The notes beneath the pieces are model-generated. The model saw nothing but the letters and a program-made list of their open reading frames with translations, had not been told where the DNA came from and made no database searches. The position numbers were made by a program, and so were the translations under genes. A DNA stretch of 64,000 bases. It comes from an uncultured Opitutales bacterium. Lineage in GTDB: Bacteria > Verrucomicrobiota > Verrucomicrobiia > Opitutales > Intestinicryptomonadaceae. This document shows, piece after piece, positions 44,305-53,542 of the stretch. Position 1 is the first letter of the stretch, and every line of letters begins with the position of its first letter. The stretch is taken from contig CALXLX010000003.1 in assembly GCA_944389315.1 (NCBI GenBank), forward strand, positions 1 through 64,000. Reading direction: 5' to 3'.

Positions 44305-45027
44305 CTAATGCTGCTGCGGCGCTTCGCGCTCCCCGAACAGAGCCGTGCCTATCCTGATTACCGTTGCCCCCTGGCGCACGGCCCGCTCCATGTCGGCGCT
44401 CATCCCCATGGACAGCTCGGGCAGGGGAACGCCGAATCTTTCCCTTAGAGCCTCTGCGCACTTGCGCAAATTCTCAAAACACCTTTCCGCCACGTCCAAG
44501 TCTTCGTCGAGAGGAGCTATGGTCATAAGCCCGTCGACTTCAAGCCTCGGACAGCTGCCTAAGGCGTATTCCAAGAGAGCCGCCGCCCCGGACAAATCCG
44601 CGCCGAACTTCGCCGGGTCCGCCCCAGCGTTTATCTGAAGCAGCACCCGCAGGTTTTCGGAATTGGGCCTCCTAAGGACAAGCGCGCCGTTTAATTTCTT
44701 CAATATTTTCTCCGAGTCTGCGCTCTGCACCCTGTAAAAGCCGTGCTCTGCGACGCTGGCAGCCTTGTTGCTCTGCAAATGTCCGATCAGCTCCCATTTT
44801 ATATCGGGCGGGCACAGCGGCATCTTTGACTCAGCCTCCTGGACGCGGTTTTCCCCGACGGAGGAGAATCCGTATCTGTGCGCGTATATAACCGCCTCCG
44901 CGGGGTGGAACTTTGTTACGGGCAATATGCGGACCTCATCCGCCTTGCGCCCGCAGGCGTCGCAAGCGCGCAAGAGCCTCTCGCGCACACGGTCGGCATT
45001 GTCGGAAAACTCTTGGTAGGAAATCAT
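44305..45027 (-). CDS. yggS: YggS-family pyridoxal phosphate homeostasis protein
   Basis: Binds PLP without known catalysis and buffers vitamin B6. 240 residues, TIM-barrel like the N domain of alanine racemase. Motifs: RILPVTKFHPAEAVIYAHRYGFSSVGENRVQEAESKM (PLP Lys in VTKF), WELIGHLQSNKA, QINAGADPAKFGAD, GLMTIAPLDEDLD, LSMGMSADMERAVRQGATVIRIGTALFG. Complete and of usual length. It follows the aminotransferase gene by 75 bases and leads directly into aroE; both the aminotransferase and YggS use PLP. Confidence 0.96.
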   Translation of the reverse strand: MISYQEFSDNADRVRERLLRACDACGRKADEVRILPVTKFHPAEAVIYAHRYGFSSVGENRVQEAESKMPLCPPDIKWELIGHLQSNKAASVAEHGFYRVQSADSEKILKKLNGALVLRRPNSENLRVLLQINAGADPAKFGADLSGAAALLEYALGSCPRLEVDGLMTIAPLDEDLDVAERCFENLRKCAEALRERFGVPLPELSMGMSADMERAVRQGATVIRIGTALFGEREAPQQH

Positions 45028-45102
45028 GTCTTTGCATCCACCTGTTTGCCAGGCAAAGTTTCTCCGCGCGAAGGACGCATGCGCATCCTTAGTTGCGCAT
45101 GT

Positions 45103-46500
45103 TTACACCTTGTGCTTTCTGTTCTCGAGAGCCGCGCCTATGAGCCTCTTGCCGAACTTCCAAAGCGGACCGGTGATGTTTGCAGCATTTGTCAAAACTT
45201 CGTCTACCGCATTCACAAAACGGTCCACCTCCTTCTCCCCAATGATATAGGGGGGAAGTATCTTTACGGCGTCCAATCCGTGGCTGGCAACCTGGGAAAT
45301 TATGCGGTGGTCGTCCATCAAAGAAGTCACAACCATCTGCGTAAACAACACGTCCTCGGCGGCCTTCAGGCTCTTCCACGCGGCCTTCTGCAGCAGCCCC
45401 TTGGGCTCCTGGAACTCTATGGCTATCATAAGGCCCAACCCGCGGACCTCCTTGATGTAGCTGTGCTTTTCCTTCAAGGCGTTGAGCTTGTCTACAAGGA
45501 GCTTGCCCATCTTTGCGGCATTGTCGGCAAGATGCTCGCTCTCGAGCACGGACATGGTTGCCAGGCCGCATACCATCGCCAAATTGTTCCTCCCGAAGGT
45601 CGAGGAGTGCACCACGCACCTGTCCAAGGACGAAAATACGCTCTGGTGAATCTCGCGCGTGGTTATGAATGCGCCCACCGGCACATATCCGCCGCTTAAG
45701 GTCTTTGCCACCGTGATGATGTCCGGATTCAGGCCCCAATGCTCGAAGGCGAACATCTTGCCCGTGCGGCACAGCCCGGTTTGAACCTCGTCGTCTATAA
45801 ACAGGGCTCCGTACTTCCTGCAGAGCGCCTGCGCCTGCTGGAAATAATCGTCATGCGGCATGTTGACGCCCTTGCCCTGAACAAGCTCGACTATTAGCGC
45901 GGCTACGTCGCCCTTCTTAAGCTCGTCCTCAAGAGCGTTTAAATCGTATTTCTTTACGCTCGAAAAGCCCGGCACAAACGGCGCAAAGCCCTCCTGAAAA
46001 TGCGGGCTCACCGTCAGCGACAGCGACCCGTACGACAGCCCGTGGTATCCGCCGCTGAGAGACAGCACCCTGTGGCGCTTAGTAAAGGCCCTGGCAAACT
46101 TTATCGCCCCCTCGTTGGCCTCAGTTCCGGAATTTGTGAAAAATAAAGCGTTGTGCCTGCCTCCCGCAGTCTGCGCGAGCTTTTCGGCAAGAAGACCGCT
46201 AAGAAGCGCGCAGTCGAGCTGAACCATGTTTGGCAAGTCCATATCTATGGCGTCTTTTACGGCTTTGGCAACCACGGGATTGTTCCTGCCTATGCCAAAA
46301 ACTCCGTATCCGCTAATAAAATCGAGGTAGTCGTTGCCGTCGGCATCGTATAGGTAGGCCCCTTTTGCCCTCTTGTAGCACTTGGCGAACCCTATGGTCT
46401 TTAGAACCGTGGAGAAGGTTCTGTTTACGTATTTGTCGTGCAGGTCGTAATTCTCGCCGAAGCGCGACTCTATCAGGCTTTTCAAATCAAAATCGTTCAT
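45103..46500 (-). CDS. Class III (aspartate aminotransferase-type) PLP aminotransferase
   Basis: A 465-residue cytoplasmic PLP enzyme. Motifs: [44 protein letters not shown] (phosphate loop), [72 protein letters not shown] (PLP-binding Asp and Lys), [12 protein letters not shown] and [12 protein letters not shown]. The AFEHWG...HSSTFG...NNLAM wording is close to the subgroup annotated as aminobacteriohopanetriol synthase (HpnO), but the substrate is not provable from sequence; ornithine or diaminobutyrate-type activity is also possible. The start at 46500 is chosen as the 41 upstream residues are basic and non-homologous and overlap the lgt promoter. Confidence 0.9.
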   Translation of the reverse strand: MNDFDLKSLIESRFGENYDLHDKYVNRTFSTVLKTIGFAKCYKRAKGAYLYDADGNDYLDFISGYGVFGIGRNNPVVAKAVKDAIDMDLPNMVQLDCALLSGLLAEKLAQTAGGRHNALFFTNSGTEANEGAIKFARAFTKRHRVLSLSGGYHGLSYGSLSLTVSPHFQEGFAPFVPGFSSVKKYDLNALEDELKKGDVAALIVELVQGKGVNMPHDDYFQQAQALCRKYGALFIDDEVQTGLCRTGKMFAFEHWGLNPDIITVAKTLSGGYVPVGAFITTREIHQSVFSSLDRCVVHSSTFGRNNLAMVCGLATMSVLESEHLADNAAKMGKLLVDKLNALKEKHSYIKEVRGLGLMIAIEFQEPKGLLQKAAWKSLKAAEDVLFTQMVVTSLMDDHRIISQVASHGLDAVKILPPYIIGEKEVDRFVNAVDEVLTNAANITGPLWKFGKRLIGAALENRKHKV

Positions 46501-46624
46501 TTTTACGCCGTTGTTTATATCTCTGAATAACCCCGCACTTTTAAATTTTTCCTCCTCCAAGTCAAGGGGTTTCTTGACGTAAACTCTGATTGACTTGAGG
46601 CGCCGCAACCTTATTGTTTTCAAA

Positions 46625-47479
46625 ATGGATTTGTTCAGCGGCAGATTTTTTCTCTCTTACTATGTGGTCGATTTCGACCCCTTCGCCCTGCGCTTCCCCG
46701 AAGGATTTTTCCTCGAGGGCGTGCGTTGGTACGGGCTTTCGTACTTCGCGGGATTCGTCATAGGCTATATGCTGCTCAACTACTATTATAAGAAGGGCCG
46801 CTCCCCTCTGAACCCCGAGGCAAACGCCAACCTTATAACATATATGCTTTTCGGCGTGATAATAGGCGGAAGGCTCGGATACATGCTGTTTTACGATTTC
46901 GCTAATTTTTGCGCAAACCCGCTGCTGTTCTTTCAGGTGTGGAAGGGCGGCATGGCAAGCCACGGCGGATTCATAGGCGGAATATGCGCGCTGTGGCTTT
47001 TCGGAATACTAAATAAGATGTCTTTTTTGCGCCTTTGCGATATTGTTTGCACGATATGTACCCCGGGAATCTTCCTCGGGCGTCTGGCTAATTTTATAAA
47101 CGGAGAACTTTGGGGAAAGGTGTCGGACGTGCCGTGGGCTATGATATTTCCAAACAGCGCTCCGAACACCCCGCTTGAGAACATTGCAGCGCGCCACCCG
47201 TCGCAGCTCTACGAAGCATTGGGGGAGGGCCTTTTGCTCTTCGCGTATACGCAATGGCGCTTTTGGGCTTTCAAACTCCCCAAAGGTAGATTGGCAGGAG
47301 AATTTCTAATTGCCTACGCTATAATCAGGATCGTCTGCGAGGTGTTCAGGGAGCCGGACTTCGGGATATCGCTGATATTCGGATTGAGCAGAGGCACCTT
47401 TTATTCTCTCTTCTGTATAGCAGCCGGGCTCGTTTTCATAGCGGTTTCAAAATACCGTCAAAATGCTCGGGAAAAATGA
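46625..47479 (+). CDS. lgt: Prolipoprotein diacylglyceryl transferase
   Basis: Transfers diacylglycerol from phosphatidylglycerol to the lipobox Cys of prolipoproteins, the first step of lipoprotein maturation; at least seven lipoprotein-like genes lie in this window. 284 residues, seven helices. Motifs: GVRWYGLSYFAGFVIGY (N-terminal His/Trp region), GGRLGYMLFYD, MASHGGFIGG (essential His), GIFLGRLANFINGELWGKVSD, the Lgt signature, and RHPSQLYEALGEG. The ATG at 46625 is preferred over a TTG at 46595. Transcribed divergently from the aminotransferase gene. Confidence 0.96.
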   Translation: MDLFSGRFFLSYYVVDFDPFALRFPEGFFLEGVRWYGLSYFAGFVIGYMLLNYYYKKGRSPLNPEANANLITYMLFGVIIGGRLGYMLFYDFANFCANPLLFFQVWKGGMASHGGFIGGICALWLFGILNKMSFLRLCDIVCTICTPGIFLGRLANFINGELWGKVSDVPWAMIFPNSAPNTPLENIAARHPSQLYEALGEGLLLFAYTQWRFWAFKLPKGRLAGEFLIAYAIIRIVCEVFREPDFGISLIFGLSRGTFYSLFCIAAGLVFIAVSKYRQNAREK

Positions 47480-47555
47480 ACACCGCCTTACATATTTATA
47501 CTGCGGAAACATTCGGGGAATGTTTTTTATGGGCATGCAAAAAATATTCTTTTTC

Positions 47556-47584
47556 TTGACTACTAAAAAAACTCTAACAATAAT
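47556..47584 (+). promoter_or_regulatory. Sigma70-type promoter of the Gfo/Idh operon
   Basis: TTGACT at 47556-47561, a 17-base spacer, then AATAAT at 47579-47584, one mismatch from each consensus hexamer. Seven bases on comes a perfect palindrome. This is the best-formed promoter in the window. Confidence 0.75.
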
Positions 47585-47590
47585 ATTCCA

Positions 47591-47604
47591 CTCAAACGTT
47601 TGAG
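47591..47604 (+). promoter_or_regulatory. 14-bp palindromic operator, LacI/GalR-type
   Basis: CTCAAACGTTTGAG is a perfect palindrome centred on the CG step, the hallmark of LacI/GalR-family operators (compare AAACGTTT cores). It begins 6 bases after the -10 box and so overlaps the expected transcription start, where a bound repressor blocks initiation. The cognate repressor gene is not in the window. Confidence 0.65.
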
Positions 47605-47663
47605 CGAAGCTCTATATAAAGTAGAGCATATTTGCTTATCCGTTTTCAGGAGGAAAAATCTTT

Positions 47664-48971
47664 ATGAAAAGACGAGAATTCTTAAAAAATATAACGGCTG
47701 CGGGAGCGGTGATAGGCTTTCCCACGCTGATACCGGCATCGGCTCTCGGGAAGGACGGAAACGTCGCGCCTAGCAACCGAGTGAACATGGGCTTCATAGG
47801 CGTCGGCGGAATGGGAATGAGCAACCTGAAAAATTTCGGCGGCGACAAGCGCGTGCAGGTCGTTGCTCTGTGCGACGTCAATTATTCCGATGTAGAGATG
47901 TACACCTATTCTCACAACACCCTTTACGGAATGAAGGCGGCGAAGGAGCGTTTCCCCGACGCGGCCGATTACAGGGATTATAAGGAGCTTCTCGCCCGCA
48001 AGGATATAGACGCCGTGTGTTCTTCCACGCCCGACCATTGGCATGCGCTTGTGGGGGTAGACGCAGTAAACGCCGGCAAAGACGTATACGGGGAAAAGCC
48101 TCTTACGCGCACCATAGAGGAGGGTAAATTTCTGCGCGATGCCGTAAACGCCTCCGGCAGAATCTGGCAGACGGGTTCTTGGCAGAGGTCTTTGAAAAAC
48201 TTTCTGCATGCGGCGGAAATTGTCAGGAACGGGCATCTTGGGGATGTGAAATTCATAAAGATAGGCTTGCCGCCCAACGAGAGGATATCTCCGCAAAGTC
48301 CCCAGCAAATCCCGAACGGGTTCGATTGGGACAAATGGCAGGGTCCCGCCCCCGAGACCTATTACCACCCCTACAAGGCCTTCACGACATGGCGCTTCAT
48401 ATCGGACTACAGCTGCGGCAAGATAGGCGACTGGGGCGCGCACCATCTCGACATAGCCCACTGGGCGATGGGCTTGGACAATACGGGGCCGGAGGAGATA
48501 GTGCCCCTCGAGGTTATATGGCCGGAAAACAGCATGTACGACCAGCCCCTCGTATTCAACGTGGAATACCATTATAAGGGCGGGCTGGCAATTCAGATGT
48601 CCAACAAGTTTAAAAACGGGGTGGAGTTCTTCGGCTCAAAGGGAAAGCTATTTGTCTCGCGCGGAGCGCTGGTTTCCAATCCTTACCAGATTGCGGAATC
48701 GATTATCGCGCCGGATTCGGACAGGCTTTATCCGATAAAGGCGGACGTCAAGCACTTCGGGGCGTTTATAGACAGCGTTCTGGACAGAAGGGTGTGCTCG
48801 ACGGATATCTGCGTGGCGCACCGCACAAACACGGGTTGTCTGCTCGGCGAGATAGCCTACAGATGCGGGCGGGCGATCAAATGGGACCCCGTTACCGAAA
48901 CGATAGTAGGCGACGAACAGGCAAGCGCAATGTGCCGCAGGGCATACCGCGCTCCCTATCAACTTGCATAG
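47664..48971 (+). CDS. Tat-exported Gfo/Idh/MocA-family oxidoreductase
   Basis: A 435-residue NAD-dependent sugar oxidoreductase. The twin-arginine signal MKRREFLKNITAAGAVIGFP shows that it is exported folded with its cofactor. Rossmann domain NMGFIGVGGMGMSNLKNF, then VVALCDVN, CSSTPDHWHALVGVDAVNAGKDVYGEKPLTRT (the EKP catalytic Lys) and a C-terminal domain with IGDWGAHHLDIAHWAMGL (D-x3-H-x2-D, active-site His). Such exported members oxidise a sugar hydroxyl, possibly producing 3-keto sugars. Strong Shine-Dalgarno (CAGGAGG) and a promoter/operator upstream. Followed 19 bases later by the HEAT-repeat gene. Confidence 0.93.
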   Translation: MKRREFLKNITAAGAVIGFPTLIPASALGKDGNVAPSNRVNMGFIGVGGMGMSNLKNFGGDKRVQVVALCDVNYSDVEMYTYSHNTLYGMKAAKERFPDAADYRDYKELLARKDIDAVCSSTPDHWHALVGVDAVNAGKDVYGEKPLTRTIEEGKFLRDAVNASGRIWQTGSWQRSLKNFLHAAEIVRNGHLGDVKFIKIGLPPNERISPQSPQQIPNGFDWDKWQGPAPETYYHPYKAFTTWRFISDYSCGKIGDWGAHHLDIAHWAMGLDNTGPEEIVPLEVIWPENSMYDQPLVFNVEYHYKGGLAIQMSNKFKNGVEFFGSKGKLFVSRGALVSNPYQIAESIIAPDSDRLYPIKADVKHFGAFIDSVLDRRVCSTDICVAHRTNTGCLLGEIAYRCGRAIKWDPVTETIVGDEQASAMCRRAYRAPYQLA

Positions 48972-48990
48972 ACGGGAAAGGATTTTTCAG

Positions 48991-50502
48991 ATGAGAAGAA
49001 ATACTTTGTTTATAGTTGTGTCGGCCTTGCTGCTGGCGTTTGCAGGTCCGCTTTTCGGCCAGAAATCGGACTCTTTTGCGAGCGAAGCTGTAGCGTACGA
49101 GGCTGGCGGAAGCATGTCCTGGTATTACAAGGCATTTTCCCGAATCAGGAACAGGGACCCGAATGTAGAGGCTGAACTCCTGAAAGCGGCTTGCGACGGC
49201 AAAACCTCCTACGAGGCTCTGCGCCTGTGCTGCAAGCTGCTGAAGGAATGCGCAACGGAAAAGAGCGTTGAGCCCATGGTCGGCCTGATCAAGGCGGGCA
49301 AGCCGCCCGTATTGGCCTGCGAGGTTCTCTTGGCGGTTCCATCGGACAAGGCGGACAAGGCGCTCTGTTCCCTGCTTTACGAAAACAAGGCAAATCCGCA
49401 GGTCAGGGACGAGATAATCATAACTCTGGGCAAGCGCAACAAGGCCAGGAATATCCCGGCGCTTATAGACTTTGCTAAGTCGGAAGACGTCCTTGTGGCC
49501 CGTGCGGCGATAAATTCGATAGGGCAGATAGACTCGCGAAAGAGCGTTGACGCCCTCGCCGAGATATTGAGGGCGGGTTTTTCCTCGGAGAACCGCTTTT
49601 ATATATACAACGCGCTTTGCATGCAGGCCAGGCTTGACCTTAAGACCTTCGGATTCTTCCAGTCGAGAGCCCGCAGGGCGCTGAATCTTGTGCCCCAGGA
49701 CTTTGCGCCGTCCATAGGCATGCGCGCGCAGCTGCTTGCCGCCGACGAGAGGATAAAATATCTCGACGGGTTAGTGGTTGAAGGCGGAGATTTGGGAAAA
49801 GTCGCGGGCAAGTACAACTCGTCGGCCCGCACTTTCGAGAATTCCCAAATTTTGGTGGACGCGTATCCGAGGCTGAGCGTGGAGCAGAAGATGAGCGCGA
49901 TAAGGGCTTTTGCGCAGTCCGGCGATCCGCGTTTCTATGCGGTATTCAAGCAGGATATAGATTCACCCAACAAGGATTTGCGCCGCAGCGCTGTTTTTGC
50001 GATGAGATTTCTCTGCTGGGCGAACAAGGAGGGCATAGAAAAGCTCATGGCCCTCTCTAAAGATGCCGACAAGGACATAGCGGACATAGCCTCCGACGTA
50101 TTGGTCGAGATGAAAGGCCCAATGGTTGACATTCTCATGGAGGATAAGCCCGAATTCGCAAAATTTATGATTTTGCGCGGTTCCAAGCCCCATCTTGAGG
50201 AGTTGTGGAATAGATTCTTCACGGACGAGGGGATCAAGGACAGGGAAACAACCCAGACGGTCGAGCAAACGCTCAAATGGTACAATATACGCGCATTTGC
50301 CGAACGCATGAAGCTGTACACCCAGAAGGAATACCGCATGGCCGCGGCAAAAATCATAACAAAGAAAATAGCCCTTCTGCGCGACAAGGAGAATATGGAG
50401 CGCATCGCCAACGAAGTCTTGGCGGGCATAGTCTCCTCGGACGACGAGATCGCAAAATTTGTAGCCTCGAAGCTGAAAATAAAGTTGGACAAGCTCGACT
50501 AG
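48991..50502 (+). CDS. Secreted HEAT-repeat protein
   Basis: A 503-residue exported protein with a signal peptide (RRNTLFIVVSALLLAFAGPLFG). The body is a helical-repeat solenoid: units of about 30 residues with paired helices, clearest at KARNIPALIDFAKSEDVLVARAAINSIGQIDSRKSVDALAEIL and DIDSPNKDLRRSAVFAMRFL...KDADKDIADIASDVLVEM. These are protein-protein interaction scaffolds; no catalytic motif is visible. The start at 48991 has GAAAGGA about 10 bases upstream. It is co-transcribed with the Gfo/Idh gene, so it may be its periplasmic partner; in PVC bacteria such repeats often accompany glycan oxidoreductases. Confidence 0.8.
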   Translation: MRRNTLFIVVSALLLAFAGPLFGQKSDSFASEAVAYEAGGSMSWYYKAFSRIRNRDPNVEAELLKAACDGKTSYEALRLCCKLLKECATEKSVEPMVGLIKAGKPPVLACEVLLAVPSDKADKALCSLLYENKANPQVRDEIIITLGKRNKARNIPALIDFAKSEDVLVARAAINSIGQIDSRKSVDALAEILRAGFSSENRFYIYNALCMQARLDLKTFGFFQSRARRALNLVPQDFAPSIGMRAQLLAADERIKYLDGLVVEGGDLGKVAGKYNSSARTFENSQILVDAYPRLSVEQKMSAIRAFAQSGDPRFYAVFKQDIDSPNKDLRRSAVFAMRFLCWANKEGIEKLMALSKDADKDIADIASDVLVEMKGPMVDILMEDKPEFAKFMILRGSKPHLEELWNRFFTDEGIKDRETTQTVEQTLKWYNIRAFAERMKLYTQKEYRMAAAKIITKKIALLRDKENMERIANEVLAGIVSSDDEIAKFVASKLKIKLDKLD

Positions 50503-50526
50503 ACTTTTTTTAAAACGCTTTGCGGC

Positions 50527-50561
50527 GCGCGCATTCCTTTTCGGGGATGCGCGCTTTTTTT
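50527..50561 (+). terminator. Rho-independent terminator after the HEAT gene
   Basis: GCGCGCATTCC pairs with GGGATGCGCGC (one G-T) around a 6-base loop, then seven T. It ends the operator-controlled operon. Confidence 0.92.
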
Positions 50562-50766
50562 GCACTGTTTCCGGCATATGGCGGCGGGCAAGGGCATGCT
50601 GCCTAAAGCGGATTCTTAGATTCGGAAAAATTTGCAAAAGTACTCGCGCGCACTATGTTATATCTCGGACAATAGAGGAATTGTCTTGAACATTTTTTGA
50701 GATAAAAAGCGTTGCATAGGCTTAATAAGTTTGACTTCGACGAAGGGGTGGACTTTGCTTGTTTAC

Positions 50767-53352
50767 ATGAGACAAAAATTATTGCCTTTAGCGTGTGTAT
50801 CGTTGTCAATATTCGGCGCGGCGTGTTCGTCGTGGCTGGGCGGCGATACTATGGAACTTAAAAATAATTCGGTGGAGCTCGTCTGGAAAAATACAGACCA
50901 GGGCTGGGTTCTCGAGAAATTCGCCGCCAAAGACGGCATTCTCGACGTCGACTTCGGCGATCCCTCCGGAGAATGTGCGGTTCTCTACTCCGAAACCAAG
51001 CCGAGCGAAGACGCCCTCGTGATTCTCGAGAACGGCAAACCGCTCGACATTCCGGGAGAGCGCTTTAAATATATAATAAAGAAACACAAGAAGAGCATAT
51101 CTGCCGTTCCCATGAACAGGGCGGGCACCTACGACACCTTCTTCCCGAAAACGGCGCAGATGCTGGGGGACAGCATCGCTTTTGTCGACGAGGGGAAGTT
51201 CGGAAAATACGAGGCGGTCTGGTCTTTGAGCAAGAAAGATCCTTCGGATGTGAACGTCAAGATAACCTTCACCGCCGCTAAGGACGGTTATTATTCTCTC
51301 CCGACTCCGACCTTGGCCACCATAGACGAAGACCAGCTGGCCTGGGGCGTGGTTCCGGGCTGGTATCAGGGAAATTCGATAAACCCGGTCTTCCATCTTG
51401 CGTACGAATACGCGCAAGGGCTTCCGCAGTATCCGACCATATGCCGCGAGAGCACAATCACGACTATGTCATCTCTCATGGAGAATAAGGACGGCGTGAC
51501 TCTGGCTGTAACTCCGGCTCCGGGACAGGATAGAAACGCTTTCGAGAAGGACCATTCCACCCATACCGATTGGAAAATAGGCCTCTCCCATATGAACAAG
51601 GATTCCAAGCTGACCCCCACGGCGTATCATCCGGTGCTCGGCCAGCGCGATTCCTTCATGAAGGCGGGGCAGACAAAGACCTTCGAGTTTACGATATCGC
51701 TCAAAAAGGCGGACTGGTACTCCGTATATTCGCATGTCATATACGACATATACAACCTCAAGAGGGCTTTGATATTTAAGGACACGGCGCAGTCCCTGAC
51801 GGACAGGGTGCTGTCCATGCACAAATATCTCATAGACGACAAGACCTCGCTGTGGCAGCAGGTCGAGTTCGAGGGAATGCAGATAGGGGCGCAGTCGTAC
51901 CTCGGCGGCGTTCACGGGGCGGATCCCAAGAAGAAGGACGCTATCAAGAATTCCGACATCGGCGCGGTTTGGATGCTTGCGGAGATGACGGACGATCCTG
52001 TCCTTAAGCAGACCCGCCTGCCTTACATACGCAATTTCAAGGTCAAGCAGCAGCAGAAAGAGCCCGGGTTCTTCCAGGGCGCGGCCAAGGGCCAGTACTA
52101 TCTGATGATTAAAAAGATTTTCACGGAGGAGTGGGGTTCCCACTTCGAGCCCATAGGCCTGACATACTACACGCTGATGGATATCGGCAATATACTTTTG
52201 TTCCAGCCTAACGACAAGGAGCTTAAGGACCTTTTGCGCCTCGGGGCAGACAAGCTCCTGGAGTGGCAGAGGCCCGACGGCAGCTGGGTTGTGGCGTACG
52301 ATACGGAGACTAAGAAACCCATATTTACGGATTTGCAGGATTTGCGCCCCACGTTCTACGGCATGGTCATAGCCTACAGGATACTCGGCGACGAGAAATA
52401 TCTCAAGGCTGCAGAGAAGGGCGCTGACTGGTTCGTGAAGAACGCAGTGGACAAAGGCCATTTCACCGGAGTTTGCGGCGATGTGCGTTTCGTAAACGAC
52501 TTTGCAACCGCCCAGAGCGCCCAGGCGCTTATGGACCTTTACGAGATAGACAAGAACGAGGCTTATCTCGACGCGGCAAAGCGCACTGCGAAGATGTACA
52601 CAACTTCCATCTACACGCATCCGATTCCCACGATGGACGTTAAAACCTGCCGCAAGAACAAAGTTTACGATTGGCAGCTCAACCAGGTGGGTCTTTGCTT
52701 CGAGCACGGCGGCAGCATGGGTTCCGCGACTGGCGGCGGCCCAATATTGCTTCTCAGCCACTGCGGAATGTTCGTAAAGCTCTACCAGCTGACGAAGGAT
52801 CCGCTCCTGTTGGATCTGGCCAGGGCCGGAGCTCTCGGGCGCGACGCGTTCGTAAACCCGCAGACCCGCGTTGCTTCCTACTACTGGAGCAACTTCAACA
52901 ATGGCTCGGGCCCCTTCCCGCACCATGCGTGGTGGCAGGTCGGCTGGATAATGGATTATCTGGTTGCAGAGGCAGAGATGCGTTCTGACGGCAAAATATC
53001 CTTCCCGCGCGGCTTTATCACGCCGAAGGTCGGTCCGCACCGCTCCTTGGGTTTTGCCCCCGGCAAAATATACGGCAAGGACGCAAACCTTATACTCAGG
53101 CACGGCCTTATCAAGATAGACAATCCCAATGTAGACTATCTGACCGCGATGAGCACGGACGGAAAAACATTCTTCCTGATGCTCATGAACGACCAGGCTA
53201 AAGATTGCGTAGCCACAGTGGAGATAGATCCCGCCCAGATAGGCTGGAAGAATATCTCCAGCTCCGGCGATACGGCATTCAAGGGCAACAAGGCTTCCTT
53301 GAATCTAAAGAGTTTCGGCCTGATGGTTCTCTCCTTCACGGAGAAAAAGTAA
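50767..53352 (+). CDS. Large secreted alpha-toroid lipoprotein, probable glycan-active enzyme
   Basis: An 861-residue protein. The signal peptide (MRQKLLPLACVSLSIFGAAC) ends in a lipobox-like GAAC. Residues about 25-320 are beta-rich (galactose-mutarotase-like or sandwich). About 350-720 is an (alpha/alpha)6 toroid with repeated helix-loop units: LLRLGADKLLEWQRPDGSWVVAYD, RPTFYGMVIAYRILGDEKYLKAAEKGADWFV, SAQALMDLYEIDKNEAYLDAAKRTAKMY. Then NQVGLCFEHGGSMGSATGGGP and HHAWWQVGWIMDYLV, with a final small beta domain. The layout resembles polysaccharide lyases and GH88/GH105-type toroids, but I cannot place it in a numbered family. The frame opens at a TTG (50731); the ATG at 50767 is used. Own terminator. 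Confidence 0.75.
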   Translation: MRQKLLPLACVSLSIFGAACSSWLGGDTMELKNNSVELVWKNTDQGWVLEKFAAKDGILDVDFGDPSGECAVLYSETKPSEDALVILENGKPLDIPGERFKYIIKKHKKSISAVPMNRAGTYDTFFPKTAQMLGDSIAFVDEGKFGKYEAVWSLSKKDPSDVNVKITFTAAKDGYYSLPTPTLATIDEDQLAWGVVPGWYQGNSINPVFHLAYEYAQGLPQYPTICRESTITTMSSLMENKDGVTLAVTPAPGQDRNAFEKDHSTHTDWKIGLSHMNKDSKLTPTAYHPVLGQRDSFMKAGQTKTFEFTISLKKADWYSVYSHVIYDIYNLKRALIFKDTAQSLTDRVLSMHKYLIDDKTSLWQQVEFEGMQIGAQSYLGGVHGADPKKKDAIKNSDIGAVWMLAEMTDDPVLKQTRLPYIRNFKVKQQQKEPGFFQGAAKGQYYLMIKKIFTEEWGSHFEPIGLTYYTLMDIGNILLFQPNDKELKDLLRLGADKLLEWQRPDGSWVVAYDTETKKPIFTDLQDLRPTFYGMVIAYRILGDEKYLKAAEKGADWFVKNAVDKGHFTGVCGDVRFVNDFATAQSAQALMDLYEIDKNEAYLDAAKRTAKMYTTSIYTHPIPTMDVKTCRKNKVYDWQLNQVGLCFEHGGSMGSATGGGPILLLSHCGMFVKLYQLTKDPLLLDLARAGALGRDAFVNPQTRVASYYWSNFNNGSGPFPHHAWWQVGWIMDYLVAEAEMRSDGKISFPRGFITPKVGPHRSLGFAPGKIYGKDANLILRHGLIKIDNPNVDYLTAMSTDGKTFFLMLMNDQAKDCVATVEIDPAQIGWKNISSSGDTAFKGNKASLNLKSFGLMVLSFTEKK

Positions 53353-53371
53353 TATAGGCACTCTAATTTGC

Positions 53372-53407
53372 AAAGCCGCTTTCGGAATTCCCGGAAGCGG
53401 CTTTTTT
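53372..53407 (+). terminator. Rho-independent terminator after the toroid gene
   Basis: GCCGCTTTCGG pairs with CCGGAAGCGGC (one wobble) around AATTC, then six T. The stop lies 20 bases before it. Confidence 0.92.
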
Positions 53408-53542
53408 ATCGCTTTTAAGCGGCGTCTTTTTGCCGCCGTTTATCCGATAGGCGGATATGCGTCCGAAATCAGCCTGCGGAAAAATAAATTTGGGTATTGA
53501 TGCAGGGCCGCTTGCGGCCATAATGCGGATGGATTTTTCACC

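Noticed and set aside
51469-53103. A 544-codon open frame on the minus strand
   Set aside because: It lies wholly inside the toroid gene on the opposite strand, has no start or family features and reflects codon bias (long antisense open frames are common at this composition).
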